Below the pieces are notes generated by a model. That model ran no database searches. It was not told the origin of the DNA and saw nothing but the letters and a program-made list of their open reading frames with translations. 64,000 bases of DNA, from the NCBI RefSeq assembly GCF_900016645.1, contig NZ_CDGJ01000048.1, one strand, 5' to 3'. Shown here in pieces: positions 33,821 to 43,577 of this stretch. The translations under genes were made by a program, and so were the position numbers. Each line of letters begins with the position of its first letter. Within the stretch, counting starts at the first letter, position 1. Origin of the DNA: Acididesulfobacillus acetoxydans. Its GTDB lineage: Bacteria > Bacillota > Desulfitobacteriia > Desulfitobacteriales > Desulfitobacteriaceae.

Positions 33821-34726
33821 TTGGCGAAGGACGTTTTTCGGACGGTGCAGTTTCCGCTTCAACCCATGGAGCCACAATCGGTACCGAGCTTACCCGTGGG
33901 TAACTATCTTTACCAAGTGAAATGGGACGGGTTCCGTTGGCTGGCCTATCATGGGCCGGAGGGAATAGTCTTTCAGACCAAAAGCGGCCGGTCCGGCCAG
34001 GCGTGGTTTCCGGAACTCCCTGCCGGTCTGGGATGGCTGAAGCCGGGGAGCATTATTGACGGGGAGGTCGTTTGTCTGCAGGGGGGGAAGCCGGATTTTC
34101 CCTCCCTGCTTAAGCGTGTGCGCAGCGGTCTCGGGCAATTTCCCCAAACGTCCGGGCAGACGGTGGAGTACGTGATTTTTGACCTGTTATTTTGGCAGGG
34201 GGAAGATCTCCGTGCGCGGTCCCTGCAGGAACGGCTGGAATTTCTGACCGAGATTGCCCTCCCCGGGCCGCACACTCAAGTGATCGAAAGCTTCAGCGAC
34301 GGGAATAAGCTTTGGTCGGCCACAGGGGAAATGGGCCTGGAGGGAATTGTGGCCAAAGAATACTCGAGTCCGTACCGCCCGGGCAAGGATCGGGCCTGGC
34401 AGAAAATTAAACACTGGCAAAAAGGTGAGTTTCTGGTAGGCGGGATTAAGCTAAAAGGGGAAACGATTAAGGCAGTATGCCTGGGGCGGCCGGTGGGAGA
34501 GGATTTTGTCTATGTCTGCAGTGTATCCGGCGGTTTGGAACGCCTGCAAGAGTCCTTGGGCAGGGAGCGCGTCGAGCAAGTGAAAGTAAGCCCGTTCACA
34601 GGGGAAGGCCCGGGCAGGGAGCGGGATACCGAGATGATCTGGCTGAGGCCTGAGTGGCGGGTCAAGGTGCGCTTTCTGGAATGGACCCCCGGAGGGAAGT
34701 TGCGTCATGCCCAAATCGAACCCTAG
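33821..34726 (+). CDS. ATP-dependent DNA ligase (LigD ligase domain, stand-alone)
   Basis: This is the ligase part of the end-joining system as its own gene. The nucleotidyl-transfer Lys lies in YQVKWDGFRW (motif I), followed by SIIDGEVVCL (motif III), YVIFDLLFWQGEDL, EGIVAKEYSSPY (motif IV/V) and WQKIKHWQKGEFLV. A C-terminal OB fold follows. TTG 33821 follows AAAGGGGG with eight bases between. It begins 5 bases after ku and overlaps the polymerase gene by 20. In many bacteria, ligase, polymerase and nuclease are fused in LigD; here no phosphoesterase domain is seen. Confidence 0.93.
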   Translation: MAKDVFRTVQFPLQPMEPQSVPSLPVGNYLYQVKWDGFRWLAYHGPEGIVFQTKSGRSGQAWFPELPAGLGWLKPGSIIDGEVVCLQGGKPDFPSLLKRVRSGLGQFPQTSGQTVEYVIFDLLFWQGEDLRARSLQERLEFLTEIALPGPHTQVIESFSDGNKLWSATGEMGLEGIVAKEYSSPYRPGKDRAWQKIKHWQKGEFLVGGIKLKGETIKAVCLGRPVGEDFVYVCSVSGGLERLQESLGRERVEQVKVSPFTGEGPGRERDTEMIWLRPEWRVKVRFLEWTPGGKLRHAQIEP

Positions 34727-35624
34727 CAGACAGGAGGTTTCCGTCCGCGTGGCCGGGCAAACCTTAACCCTGACCAACCTGGAAAAGGTGTATTTCCCTG
34801 AATGTGGAATCAGTAAAGGGGAACTCATTCAGTATTACACGGAAATGGCCCCCTACATTCTGCCCCAAATTGCGAAAAGCCCGTTTACGATGGTGCGCTA
34901 TCCCGAGGGGATCGGGGGTGCTTCCTTTTATCAGAAAGAGTGTCCGGCCCAGGCCCCGTCTTGGGTGGAGCGTTTTCGGGATCCTCATTCCCGGCAGGGC
35001 TTGACCTATGTCATCTGTGACCGGCTCGCGACCCTGATTTATCTCATTAATCTGGGCTGCGTTGAAATTCACGCCTGGGCTTCTACGAGGGAGCGCCCGG
35101 ATTACCCGGAGTGGGCGGTGTTTGACTTGGATCCCGACCCGCCCTCCGGCAGCTTAGAGGCTCTGCGAGTGGCCCGCTGGCTGGGGGAGATCTTGCTGGA
35201 GCTAAAGCTGAAGTTTCTCGTCAAGACCTCCGGTGCCGCGGGCATCCACATTCTTCTTCCTCTTGCTCCGCACTACACTTACGCGGAAGTCCAGAGGGGC
35301 ATACAGGGTGTATGCCGTTTTCTGGCCGGGCAACGTCCGGCGGACTGTACGCTGGAGCGCAGCGTGAAGAAGCGGGAAGGAAAAGTCTATCTGGATTATC
35401 TGCAAAACGGGCGGGGCCGGACGATGGCGGGAACCTACAGTGTGCGTCCGACGCCTTTGGCTACGGTGTCCGCGCCTCTTTGCTGGGAGGAAGTCATAAC
35501 GGGCGTGCGCACGGAGGATTTCACTCTGCGCAACATGAAAGAGAGGATGGCGCAGGTAGGAGATTTGAGTCAGGTTATGGAAGATAAGAGTGACTTCAGT
35601 CTCTTGCTACATTATTTTACCTAA
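34707..35624 (+). CDS. LigD-type primase-polymerase, stand-alone
   Basis: The gene encodes the archaeo-eukaryotic primase-like polymerase that fills in gaps during end joining. Signature elements: LTNLEKVYFPECGISKGELI, YPEGIGGASFYQKECP, the metal-binding Asp pair in FDLDPDPPSG (about residue 140), KTSGAAGIHILLPL with the family His, and RPTPLATVSAPLCWEEV near the C-terminus. Length (305 residues) is that of the LigD polymerase domain. The ATG lies inside the ligase gene's last 20 bases, implying coupled expression of Ku, ligase and polymerase. Confidence 0.93.
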   Translation: MPKSNPSRQEVSVRVAGQTLTLTNLEKVYFPECGISKGELIQYYTEMAPYILPQIAKSPFTMVRYPEGIGGASFYQKECPAQAPSWVERFRDPHSRQGLTYVICDRLATLIYLINLGCVEIHAWASTRERPDYPEWAVFDLDPDPPSGSLEALRVARWLGEILLELKLKFLVKTSGAAGIHILLPLAPHYTYAEVQRGIQGVCRFLAGQRPADCTLERSVKKREGKVYLDYLQNGRGRTMAGTYSVRPTPLATVSAPLCWEEVITGVRTEDFTLRNMKERMAQVGDLSQVMEDKSDFSLLLHYFT

Positions 35625-35722
35625 GGATTGCCATTTCGACAGGATATGAAGCAGGAAAAGGTCCCCGCAAAAGAGAAGTGAGAAGACCGAAGCCGGGAAG
35701 GGCTGAAAAGGTGGGGGGCCTT

Positions 35723-37033
35723 ATGGAGAATCTAGAGAGAGAAAAAAGGTTCAGGGCGGCGCTGCGGGCGGTCCCCGGTTTGGGCAGCCGGCGGCTGAGA
35801 CAGCTGATTGCCGTCTTTGGCAGTGCGGAGGCGGCTTGGCAGGCGCCTGCCCGGGCCTTCACGGACTGGAAGGCCGCTTGGGTCAGTGAGATGCTGGATT
35901 TAAGAAAAAAGATCTTACCCGAACGGGTGGCGGAGGAACTGGACCGGGCCGGGATCCGGCTGGTCGCGCCCGCGGAGAGGAGTTACCCGAAACTTCTGGC
36001 CGAACTGGCGGATGCCCCGCCCCTCCTCTATTTCAAAGGACATTTGTCCGAAGGACAGGAGGGTTTAGCCATCGTGGGCTCGCGGCGCGGGACTCCTTAC
36101 GGTAAAGCCGCCGCCGAATTTTTGGCGCGCAAAGTGGCGGAACGCGGGATCGTCATTGTCAGCGGTCTGGCGAGGGGAATTGATACCTCTGCTCACAAAG
36201 GGGCCCTGGCCGCCGACGGTGTGACCTGGGCTTTTTTGGGGAATGGCCTGGATACGATCTACCCGCCGGAAAACCGGAAACTGGCGGAAGCGGTCCTGGA
36301 AAAAGGGGCCCTCGTCAGTGAGTTTACCCCGGGAACCCCTCCCGACGGCGGGCATTTTCCCGCCCGCAACCGCCTTATCAGCGGCGCCTGCAGGGGGGTC
36401 GTAGTGATTGAAGCGGCGGCCAAAAGCGGGGCCCTTATAACGGCGGATTTTGCCTTGGAACAGGGACGGGAGGTTTTCGCTCTTCCCGGTCCCATTTTCA
36501 GTGAAATGAGCAAAGGGACGAATCATTTGCTGAGACAAGGGGCAAGAATAGTAGATGAAGTCGACGATATCTGGGCGGAAATCCCCGTTTGGCAAAAAGG
36601 CGGGGGGGCCGGCAGGGAACCCGGGCGCGGGCCGCAGTTCGCTGCCCGGCGGGAAGCCGCCTGTTGCGGCTCAGCCCCCGGGAAGTCAGCGGCGAACCGG
36701 CAGAGTGCACTCGTTCAGCTAGAGTTGAACATCGATGAACCCGGAGATGCCAAGGGCAGAGGGGCTCCGCATGTCTCAGCCGCCGGGAGGGAAGAAGGCA
36801 GGGGTGCTCTTGGCCGGGGCTGCTCTAAGGGGCGCGGTCCTGGTGGGGCTGTCGACCCTGCTCAGGCAGAAATCCTGGAGCAGATGAGTGATTTGCCCAT
36901 TCACATTGACCAACTGGCCTGCAGGGTGAAGATGGCGGTGCAGGAACTGCCGCTCCTCCTCTTGGAGCTTCAGCTGGCGGGGGTTATCGAGCAGCTTCCG
37001 GGACAGCTTTACGTTCTGGCCCGGAAAATCTAG
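35723..37033 (+). CDS. dprA: DNA-processing protein DprA
   Basis: DprA binds incoming single-strand DNA and loads RecA; many non-competent bacteria also keep it. The SAM-like N-terminal domain (VPGLGSRRLRQLI) is followed by the Rossmann fold (LAIVGSRRGTPYG, VSGLARGIDTSAHKGAL, GGHFPARNRLISG). A C-terminal winged helix (DLPIHIDQLACRVKMAVQEL) follows a hydrophilic Gly/Arg/Ala linker at about residues 292-385. ATG 35723 is used; GTG 35678 is possible but adds 15 unconserved residues. It is followed by topA, a common order in Firmicutes. Confidence 0.95.
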   Translation: MENLEREKRFRAALRAVPGLGSRRLRQLIAVFGSAEAAWQAPARAFTDWKAAWVSEMLDLRKKILPERVAEELDRAGIRLVAPAERSYPKLLAELADAPPLLYFKGHLSEGQEGLAIVGSRRGTPYGKAAAEFLARKVAERGIVIVSGLARGIDTSAHKGALAADGVTWAFLGNGLDTIYPPENRKLAEAVLEKGALVSEFTPGTPPDGGHFPARNRLISGACRGVVVIEAAAKSGALITADFALEQGREVFALPGPIFSEMSKGTNHLLRQGARIVDEVDDIWAEIPVWQKGGGAGREPGRGPQFAARREAACCGSAPGKSAANRQSALVQLELNIDEPGDAKGRGAPHVSAAGREEGRGALGRGCSKGRGPGGAVDPAQAEILEQMSDLPIHIDQLACRVKMAVQELPLLLLELQLAGVIEQLPGQLYVLARKI

Positions 37034-37107
37034 ACAGCCGGACAAAAAGACGTTAAGATAATGCTTAGTCAAAAAAGAATGCAAGCAAAAGGATTTTGAG
37101 GTGAAGC

Positions 37108-39210
37108 ATGTCCAAGACTTTGGTCATTGTTGAGTCTCCCGCCAAAGCAAAGTCCATCGGCAAATTCCTGGGAAGCCGTTATACCGTTAAAGCATCGATG
37201 GGCCATCTGCGTGATCTTCCCAAGAGTCAGCTCGGAGTAGACATCGAGCATGGCTTCGCGCCGAAGTACATTGCGATTCGCGGCAAGGGAGGACTCATTA
37301 AAGAATTGCGAACCGCGGCCAAAAATGCCGACCGAGTGCTTCTGGCCTCCGACCCGGACCGGGAAGGCGAAGCCATCGCCTGGCATCTGGGGCACCTTTT
37401 GGGGCTCAATTTGGATGAAAAATGCCGCATTGAGTTTCACGAAATCACGAAACAGGCGATTCAGACGTCTTTGAAACATGTGCGGGCGATTGACCTGCAT
37501 AAAGTGGAAGCCCAACAGGCGCGTCGGGTGCTTGACCGCCTGGTCGGCTATCAGCTGAGTCCGTTGCTCTGGAGAAAAGTGAAAAAGGGGCTTAGTGCCG
37601 GCCGGGTTCAATCAGTGGCGGTGCGTTTAGTGGGTGATCGGGAAGAGGATATCCGCGCTTTCGTTCCGGAGGAGTATTGGACTTTGACCGCCTTTTTAGA
37701 GGCTAAGGGCGGGACTTTTTCCGCTAAACTGATCAAGAAGTCCGGCGAAAAACTCGAAATCAAGTCCAAAGAAGAGATGGACGCGGTCCTGGCGGAGTTG
37801 AAAGCTCTTTTCTTTCAGGTGACGGACGTACGCAAGAGGGAGAAGAAGAAGCAGCCGGCGCCTCCGTTTACGACCAGCAGCCTGCAGCAGGAAGCGTACC
37901 GCAAACTGAATTTCTCCCCTAAGAAGACGATGTTGATCGCCCAGCAGCTGTATGAGGGAATCGAATTGGGGGCCCAAGGGAGTGACGGGCTCATCACTTA
38001 TATGAGGACGGATTCCGTGCGCATTGCGGAGGCGGCTCAGGAGGAAGCGAAAGCCTATATCCTGGCCGAACACGGGTCGGAGTACTATCCACCGGAAGCC
38101 CGCCGGTTTGTGACTAAAGGGCGGGCTCAGGAAGCGCATGAAGCCATTCGCCCCACCTCCGTGCTGAGAACGCCTGAACAAATGAAGGAATTTTTGAGCA
38201 GGGATCAACTGCGCCTCTACCGTTTGGTCTGGGAACGTTTCCTGGCCAGCCAGATGAGTGCGGCTCTGTTGGATACTTTGACGGTCGATGTAGCGGCAGG
38301 CAGCTATCTTTTTCGAGCCAATACCTCGACAGTGCGTTTTCCAGGCTACTTGGCGGTTTATCAGGAAAGCCGGGATGAAGAAGATAAAACTGACGAAGAC
38401 GAGGGCGCCCTGGCGGTTCCGGTCGTGTCGGGGGAAACGGTCGCCTTGGCTCGTTTGGAGGAAAAGCAGCATTTTACCGAACCGCCCCCGCGCTACACGG
38501 AAGCGACTTTGGTGCGGAAAATGGAGGAAGAGGGCATCGGGCGGCCGAGTACGTATGCTCCCACGATCGAGACGATTCAGACCCGCGGTTATGTCGTGAA
38601 GGAAGGGAAACACCTTTCCCCCACGGAATTGGGCGAGATCGTGCTCAATCTTCTGAAAGAGTTTTTCACGGACATCGTCAACATCGAATTTACCGCCAAG
38701 TTTGAAGAACAGCTGGATGATGTTGAAGAAGGAGAAGTCTCTTGGCGGCAAGTGATCGATGCTTTCTACGCCCCATTTGCCCGGACCCTGGAGGAAGCGG
38801 AGGAAAAAATCGGCAAAGTCCAACTCGAAGAACAGGTGACCGATGAAGTTTGTGAACACTGCGGCCGCAGAATGGTCGTACGCATGGGGCGTTACGGCAA
38901 ATTTCTCGCTTGTCCGGGGTTCCCGGAGTGCAAGAACACGAAAGCCCTCTTAGAAGAGACCGGAGCCCACTGTCCGCGCTGTGGGAAAGCGCTGGTGGTC
39001 CGGCGTTCGAAAAAAGGGCGTAAATTTTACGGGTGCAGCGGCTACCCGGACTGCGATTTTGTGACTTGGGACCTGCCGGCGCCGGAACCCTGTCCGGAAT
39101 GCGGCCAACTCATGGTCGTTAAGACTTCCCGGCGTCAGAAGCGCTATGTCTGCACAAATCCGGAGTGCCGTTATGCCAAGGTCGTGCAGGAAATGGAAAA
39201 TGCCAATTGA
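37108..39210 (+). CDS. topA: DNA topoisomerase I (type IA)
   Basis: TopA relaxes negative supercoils by single-strand passage. The TOPRIM domain is at the N-terminus (VIVESPAKAKSIGKFLG, ASDPDREGEAIAWHL), the active Tyr lies in GLITYMRTDSVRI (about residue 298), and the C-terminus holds three four-Cys zinc modules (CEHCGRRM, CPRCGKAL and CPECGQLM, each with a partner Cys pair). At 700 residues it is standard. ATG 37108 follows GAGGTGA. Confidence 0.98.
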   Translation: MSKTLVIVESPAKAKSIGKFLGSRYTVKASMGHLRDLPKSQLGVDIEHGFAPKYIAIRGKGGLIKELRTAAKNADRVLLASDPDREGEAIAWHLGHLLGLNLDEKCRIEFHEITKQAIQTSLKHVRAIDLHKVEAQQARRVLDRLVGYQLSPLLWRKVKKGLSAGRVQSVAVRLVGDREEDIRAFVPEEYWTLTAFLEAKGGTFSAKLIKKSGEKLEIKSKEEMDAVLAELKALFFQVTDVRKREKKKQPAPPFTTSSLQQEAYRKLNFSPKKTMLIAQQLYEGIELGAQGSDGLITYMRTDSVRIAEAAQEEAKAYILAEHGSEYYPPEARRFVTKGRAQEAHEAIRPTSVLRTPEQMKEFLSRDQLRLYRLVWERFLASQMSAALLDTLTVDVAAGSYLFRANTSTVRFPGYLAVYQESRDEEDKTDEDEGALAVPVVSGETVALARLEEKQHFTEPPPRYTEATLVRKMEEEGIGRPSTYAPTIETIQTRGYVVKEGKHLSPTELGEIVLNLLKEFFTDIVNIEFTAKFEEQLDDVEEGEVSWRQVIDAFYAPFARTLEEAEEKIGKVQLEEQVTDEVCEHCGRRMVVRMGRYGKFLACPGFPECKNTKALLEETGAHCPRCGKALVVRRSKKGRKFYGCSGYPDCDFVTWDLPAPEPCPECGQLMVVKTSRRQKRYVCTNPECRYAKVVQEMENAN

Positions 39211-39234
39211 CTTGGAGAATTGGGAGAGCAGGGT

Positions 39235-40569
39235 ATGCAAGTTGAGATCATCGGGGGAGGGCTGGCCGGTTCTGAGGCGGCCTGGCAGTTGGCACGGCAC
39301 GGGGTGGAGGTCGTCATCTATGAAATGCGCCCGCTCCGGCAGACCCCCGCTCACCATACCGGGGATCTGGCCGAGCTGGTTTGCAGCAATTCTTTACGGG
39401 CTGCGGGACTGGAGAATGCAGCCGGCCTCCTGAAAGAGGAAATGCGCCGTTTAGATTCGTTAATCATGCGGGCGGCCGATAAGCACCGGGTCCCGGCGGG
39501 AGGAGCTTTGGCAGTGGACCGCGAGGGCTTTGCCCGGGAAGTGACGGCTGGGTTGCAAGGACAGCCGCGGGTCAGGATCGTACGCCGGGAGATCGCGAAA
39601 ATACCGGCGGCAGGTGTGGTTGTGGTGGCCAGCGGTCCGCTGACTGCCGGTCCTTTGGCCGAGGATATCGCCCGTATCACCGGCGAAAATGCGCTGTCTT
39701 TTTTCGACGCGGCGGCACCCATCGTAACTTTGGAGTCGATTGATTTTGATAAGGCTTTTTGGGCCTCCCGCTATGACAAAGGAGAGGCGGATTATGTCAA
39801 CTGTCCCCTGGACAAGTCGGACTATGAGCGCTTTTGCCGGGAATTGGTCGGGGCGGAGACGGCGATTGTACCGGGTTTTGAACAGGGCAGGGTGTTTGAA
39901 GGTTGTATGCCCGTGGAAGTGATGGCTGCCCGGGGCCCTCAGACCTTGGCTTTCGGTCCGTTGAAGCCGGTCGGTTTGATCGACCCGCACACAGGACGGC
40001 AGCCTTTTGCCGTGGTTCAGCTGCGCAAAGAAAACCTGGCCGGGACATTATTTAATCTGGTCGGTTTTCAAACCCATTTGAAATGGCCGGAACAAAAGCG
40101 GGTGTTCCGTTTGATCCCGGGACTGGAGCAGGCGGAATTTGTGCGCTATGGGGTGATGCATCGCAATACGTTTCTCAACGCCCCCAAGGTTCTGAGGGCG
40201 GACTTCAGCCTGCGCCGGGACGAGCGGATTTTCTTCGCCGGGCAGATGACCGGGGTGGAAGGGTATATCGAATCAGCGGCCAGCGGGCTCACAGCAGGGT
40301 TAAACGCCTGGCGCCGTTTGGCTGGACAACCGACCCTGACTTTTCCGGCCGAAACGGCCTTGGGCGGATTGGCCCGGCATTTAGAGGGCTCCCCCAGTCA
40401 GGACTTTCAGCCGATGAACGTCAATTTCGGTTTGCTGCCGCCCTTGCCGGAACGAATCAAAGGGAAACGAGAAAAAAACGCCAGGCTCTCCGCCCGCGCT
40501 TTGGAGGCGTTAAATGTTTTTTTGGCGGAGAGCGGTCTGAGGGCAGGTGAGCGGGATGACCTGGGATGA
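39235..40569 (+). CDS. trmFO: methylenetetrahydrofolate-tRNA-(uracil-5-)-methyltransferase
   Basis: TrmFO makes 5-methyluridine at position 54 of tRNA using methylenetetrahydrofolate and FAD. The N-terminal FAD-binding motif VEIIGGGLAGSEAAWQLARH, AELVCSNSLRAAGLENAAGL and FFAGQMTGVEGYIESAASGL are diagnostic. ATG 39235 is chosen since GGGAGAGCAGGG precedes it; TTG 39220 is the longer alternative. The gene overlaps the next start by 23 bases. Confidence 0.97.
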   Translation: MQVEIIGGGLAGSEAAWQLARHGVEVVIYEMRPLRQTPAHHTGDLAELVCSNSLRAAGLENAAGLLKEEMRRLDSLIMRAADKHRVPAGGALAVDREGFAREVTAGLQGQPRVRIVRREIAKIPAAGVVVVASGPLTAGPLAEDIARITGENALSFFDAAAPIVTLESIDFDKAFWASRYDKGEADYVNCPLDKSDYERFCRELVGAETAIVPGFEQGRVFEGCMPVEVMAARGPQTLAFGPLKPVGLIDPHTGRQPFAVVQLRKENLAGTLFNLVGFQTHLKWPEQKRVFRLIPGLEQAEFVRYGVMHRNTFLNAPKVLRADFSLRRDERIFFAGQMTGVEGYIESAASGLTAGLNAWRRLAGQPTLTFPAETALGGLARHLEGSPSQDFQPMNVNFGLLPPLPERIKGKREKNARLSARALEALNVFLAESGLRAGERDDLG

Positions 40570-41449
40570 GGCTCTGTCGCTTTTTTACGGGCAGCAGGTT
40601 TCTTTGAACCGCGCCGGCCGGACCATCGCCGCTTACCAGACCGATTTGAACCAGTTTCTTTCCTTTGCGGCTGACCGTCTGGGGGTTGAGCCGGAAGAAC
40701 TTGAGGTCGCGCGGGTGGACCTCAGGACGATCAGGGCCTTCTTCGGGCTGCTGGCCGAGAAGGGGCTGGCCCGGAAAAGCATCGCCCGCAAATTGGCGGC
40801 TTTGCGTACGTTCTTTAAGTTTCTTTGCCGCGAAGGGATCGTCACGGTTAATCCGGTCAGAAGAGTGGCCAGTCCGAAATTAGGACGGAAATTGCCGGAT
40901 TTTCTCTATGCGGAGCAAGTGGAAAAACTAATGCGCTCGCCGGTGCAAGACACGGTGCTGGGGCTCAGGAATCAGGTTCTTTTGGAGATGTTATACGGTT
41001 CCGGGCTGAGAGTCAGTGAGTTAGTGGGCTTGGACCGGCAGGATGTGGATTGTGAAGCGGGCCTGGTCCGGGTGAAGGGGAAAGGAAGCAAAGAAAGGGT
41101 TATCCCTATGACCGCTCCTTGCCGGGGGGCGGTCAACCGTTATACCTCGGCCCGCCATGACCGGGAGGAGGCGCTTCTGCTCAACAACCGGGGCGCCAGA
41201 TTATCTGCCCGCTCGGTGCGGCGGATTCTCGACAACCTGGTGGAGAAGGCCGCTCTGGAATGCCATGTTCACCCGCATATGCTCAGGCATACCTTCGCCA
41301 CCCACCTGCTGGACGGGGGCGCCGACCTGAGAAGTGTCCAGGAACTTCTGGGGCACGAGAAATTATCTTCAACTCAGATCTACACGCACTTGACCAGAGA
41401 ACGTTTAAAAGAGGTCTACAGGGGTACCCATCCCAGAGCCAAGGCCTAG
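40547..41449 (+). CDS. xerC: tyrosine recombinase XerC
   Basis: XerC/CodV resolves chromosome dimers at dif with XerD. The catalytic residues can be seen: Arg in GSGLRVSELVGL, Lys in KGKGSKERVIP, HxxR in HPHMLRHTFATHLL, His in LGHEKLSSTQIYTH, and the nucleophile Tyr in that last segment. The N-terminal SAM-like domain is complete. The start GTG 40547 lies inside trmFO; ATG 40556 is an alternative. The 300-residue length fits. No dif site is visible in the window. The order trmFO-xerC-hslVU-codY matches Bacillus. Confidence 0.93.
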   Translation: MSGMTWDEALSLFYGQQVSLNRAGRTIAAYQTDLNQFLSFAADRLGVEPEELEVARVDLRTIRAFFGLLAEKGLARKSIARKLAALRTFFKFLCREGIVTVNPVRRVASPKLGRKLPDFLYAEQVEKLMRSPVQDTVLGLRNQVLLEMLYGSGLRVSELVGLDRQDVDCEAGLVRVKGKGSKERVIPMTAPCRGAVNRYTSARHDREEALLLNNRGARLSARSVRRILDNLVEKAALECHVHPHMLRHTFATHLLDGGADLRSVQELLGHEKLSSTQIYTHLTRERLKEVYRGTHPRAKA

Positions 41450-41611
41450 CCGGTGTCGGCGGACGGTGCTGTACGGTGAGCCGGCGTGAACGCGCCGCAG
41501 TGCGGAGACTCCTTACTCTGATTTTGGGGACGGTTTCCGCCGGATTTTGGGGCGCTATGTTAAAACTCTGTGAAATTTTCGCAAAAAGACGTTAATTGAC
41601 TACAATTACTC

Positions 41612-41640
41612 TTGACTCAGGGCGGATTTCCAAGTAAACT
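41612..41640 (+). promoter_or_regulatory. sigma-70-type promoter for hslVU
   Basis: TTGACT, 17 bases, TAAACT, ending 25 bases upstream of the hslV start. Confidence 0.5.
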
Positions 41641-41664
41641 TGTGCGTTGTAAGGAGGATTGCCG

Positions 41665-42195
41665 GTGTTTCATGCCACGACGATTGTAGCGGTGAAAAAA
41701 GGTGAGCAGGTGGCGATGGCGGGGGACGGCCAGGTCACATTCGGCCAGGCCACAGTGATGAAGCATGGGGCCCGCAAGGTGCGGCGCTTGTTTCACGGTC
41801 AGGTGATTGCGGGATTTGCCGGTTCTGTGGCTGATGCGTTCACGCTTTTCGAAAAGTTCGAGCAAAAGCTGGAAGAATACCACGGGAACTTGCAACGCAG
41901 TGCTGTGGAATTGGCCAAGGAGTGGCGCACGGATAAAATGCTGAAGAATTTGGAGGCCCTGCTCCTGGTTGCCGACCGCCAAAACCTGCTGCTCATATCC
42001 GGTTCGGGAGAAGTGATTGAACCGGATGACGGAATCATGGCCATTGGTTCCGGCGGAAACTATGCTCTGGCCGCTGCCCGGGCCCTGGCCAAGCATACGG
42101 ATTTGCCGGCGGGAAAGCTGGTGACGGAAGCGATGCAAATCGCCGCGTCCATTTGTGTTTATACCAATGACCGGATAACGATGGAGGAACTCTAA
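41665..42195 (+). CDS. hslV: ATP-dependent protease HslV, proteolytic subunit
   Basis: HslV (ClpQ/CodW) is the proteasome-like peptidase that works with HslU. The start is GTG 41665, eight bases after AAGGAGG. The product starts MFHATTIVAVKKG, so the expected N-terminal Thr nucleophile (TT at residues 5-6) is preceded by MFHA, which must be removed or, as in Bacillus CodW, changes the active N-terminus. The remainder is typical: GDGQVTFGQATVMKHGARKV and IGSGGNYALAAARAL. Confidence 0.96.
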   Translation: MFHATTIVAVKKGEQVAMAGDGQVTFGQATVMKHGARKVRRLFHGQVIAGFAGSVADAFTLFEKFEQKLEEYHGNLQRSAVELAKEWRTDKMLKNLEALLLVADRQNLLLISGSGEVIEPDDGIMAIGSGGNYALAAARALAKHTDLPAGKLVTEAMQIAASICVYTNDRITMEEL

Positions 42196-42197
42196 GA

Positions 42198-43577
42198 ATG
42201 GAACAGTTAACACCCCGGGAGATTGTTAAAGAGCTTGATCGGTATATTGTCGGTCAAAAACAAGCCAAACGGGCCGTGGCTATCGCCCTGCGCAATCGTT
42301 ACCGCCGCCAGAAGCTGACGGAAGAGCTGAGGGACGAGATTCTGCCGAAGAACATCCTCATGATTGGGCCGACAGGGGTAGGCAAGACGGAGATAGCGCG
42401 GCGCTTGGCCAAGCTCGTGCGGGCGCCGTTCATTAAGGTTGAAGCGACCAAATTTACGGAAGTGGGTTATGTCGGCCGGGATGTGGAGTCGATCGTCCGG
42501 GACTTAGCGGAGAGCTCGCTGCGCATGGTCAAGGCCGAGCGCATGGGCCAAGTGGAGGCCCAGGCGGCCGTGAATGCCGAGAAGCGCCTGACCGCCTTGC
42601 TGGTCCCCGGCAAGCAGAGCGAAAACACGAACTTCAATCCTTTTCAGGCTTTATTCGGAGGGCAGAATCCACCTCAGGAAGAGGCCAAACCTTCGGCGGA
42701 AGTTGAAAGAGGACGGGAACGGGCTGCCGAACAATTGCGCCGGGGAGAGCTCGAAGAGCGCGAAATCGAGATCGAAGTGGAAGAAAGCACACCCCTTACA
42801 GACATGTTGGGCGGGAGCGGCCTGGAGATAGGGATCAACCTCCAGGATATGATGGCCGGTATGCTGCCCAAGAAACGGAAGAAACGGAAAGTGACGGTGC
42901 GGGAGGCACGCAAAATTCTGATCCAGGAAGAGGCCCAAAACCTGATCGATCAGGATGCCGCGGTGCAGGAGGCCATCCGGCGGGCCGAACAGGAAGGGAT
43001 CGTCTTCCTGGACGAGATCGATAAGATTGCCGGGCGGGAAGCCTCCGGCCCCGACGTTTCCCGCGGAGGAGTGCAGCGGGATATTTTACCCATCGTCGAA
43101 GGGTCCACGGTCAACACGAAATACGGGCCGGTGAAGACGGACCATATGCTTTTTATTGCGGCCGGGGCTTTTCATGTCAGCAAACCCTCGGACTTGATTC
43201 CGGAGTTGCAGGGACGGTTCCCCATCCGGGTGGAACTGGAGTCGCTGAGTGTTGAGGATTTCAGGCGCATCCTGACTGAGCCACAATCATCCCTGATTAA
43301 GCAGTACGCCGCCTTATTGGAAACGGAAGGAATAAGGGTTGAATTTAGCGAGAATGCTATAGAGGAAATAGCGGGGGTGGCCTTTCAGGTGAATTCCAGC
43401 ACTGAAAATATCGGAGCTCGCCGCCTGCATACTATCGTGGAGAAAGTTTTAGAGGAATTGTCTTTTGAAGCGTCCGAGCTTCCGGAAGATTATACGGTCA
43501 CGGTTAACCGGGAGTATGTTCAGCACCGGCTGGGCGATGTCGCCCGCAACCAAGATCTTTCCCGCTACATCTTGTAA
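42198..43577 (+). CDS. hslU: ATP-dependent protease HslU, ATPase subunit
   Basis: The AAA+ unfoldase partner of HslV. Walker A is IGPTGVGKTEIARRLAKL, Walker B GIVFLDEIDKIAGREASG, and the I-domain spans about residues 110-240 with EVEESTPLTDMLGGSG. The C-terminal LSRYIL tail, which inserts into HslV pockets, is present. The 459-residue length is normal. It begins 2 bases after the hslV stop. Confidence 0.98.
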   Translation: MEQLTPREIVKELDRYIVGQKQAKRAVAIALRNRYRRQKLTEELRDEILPKNILMIGPTGVGKTEIARRLAKLVRAPFIKVEATKFTEVGYVGRDVESIVRDLAESSLRMVKAERMGQVEAQAAVNAEKRLTALLVPGKQSENTNFNPFQALFGGQNPPQEEAKPSAEVERGRERAAEQLRRGELEEREIEIEVEESTPLTDMLGGSGLEIGINLQDMMAGMLPKKRKKRKVTVREARKILIQEEAQNLIDQDAAVQEAIRRAEQEGIVFLDEIDKIAGREASGPDVSRGGVQRDILPIVEGSTVNTKYGPVKTDHMLFIAAGAFHVSKPSDLIPELQGRFPIRVELESLSVEDFRRILTEPQSSLIKQYAALLETEGIRVEFSENAIEEIAGVAFQVNSSTENIGARRLHTIVEKVLEELSFEASELPEDYTVTVNREYVQHRLGDVARNQDLSRYIL

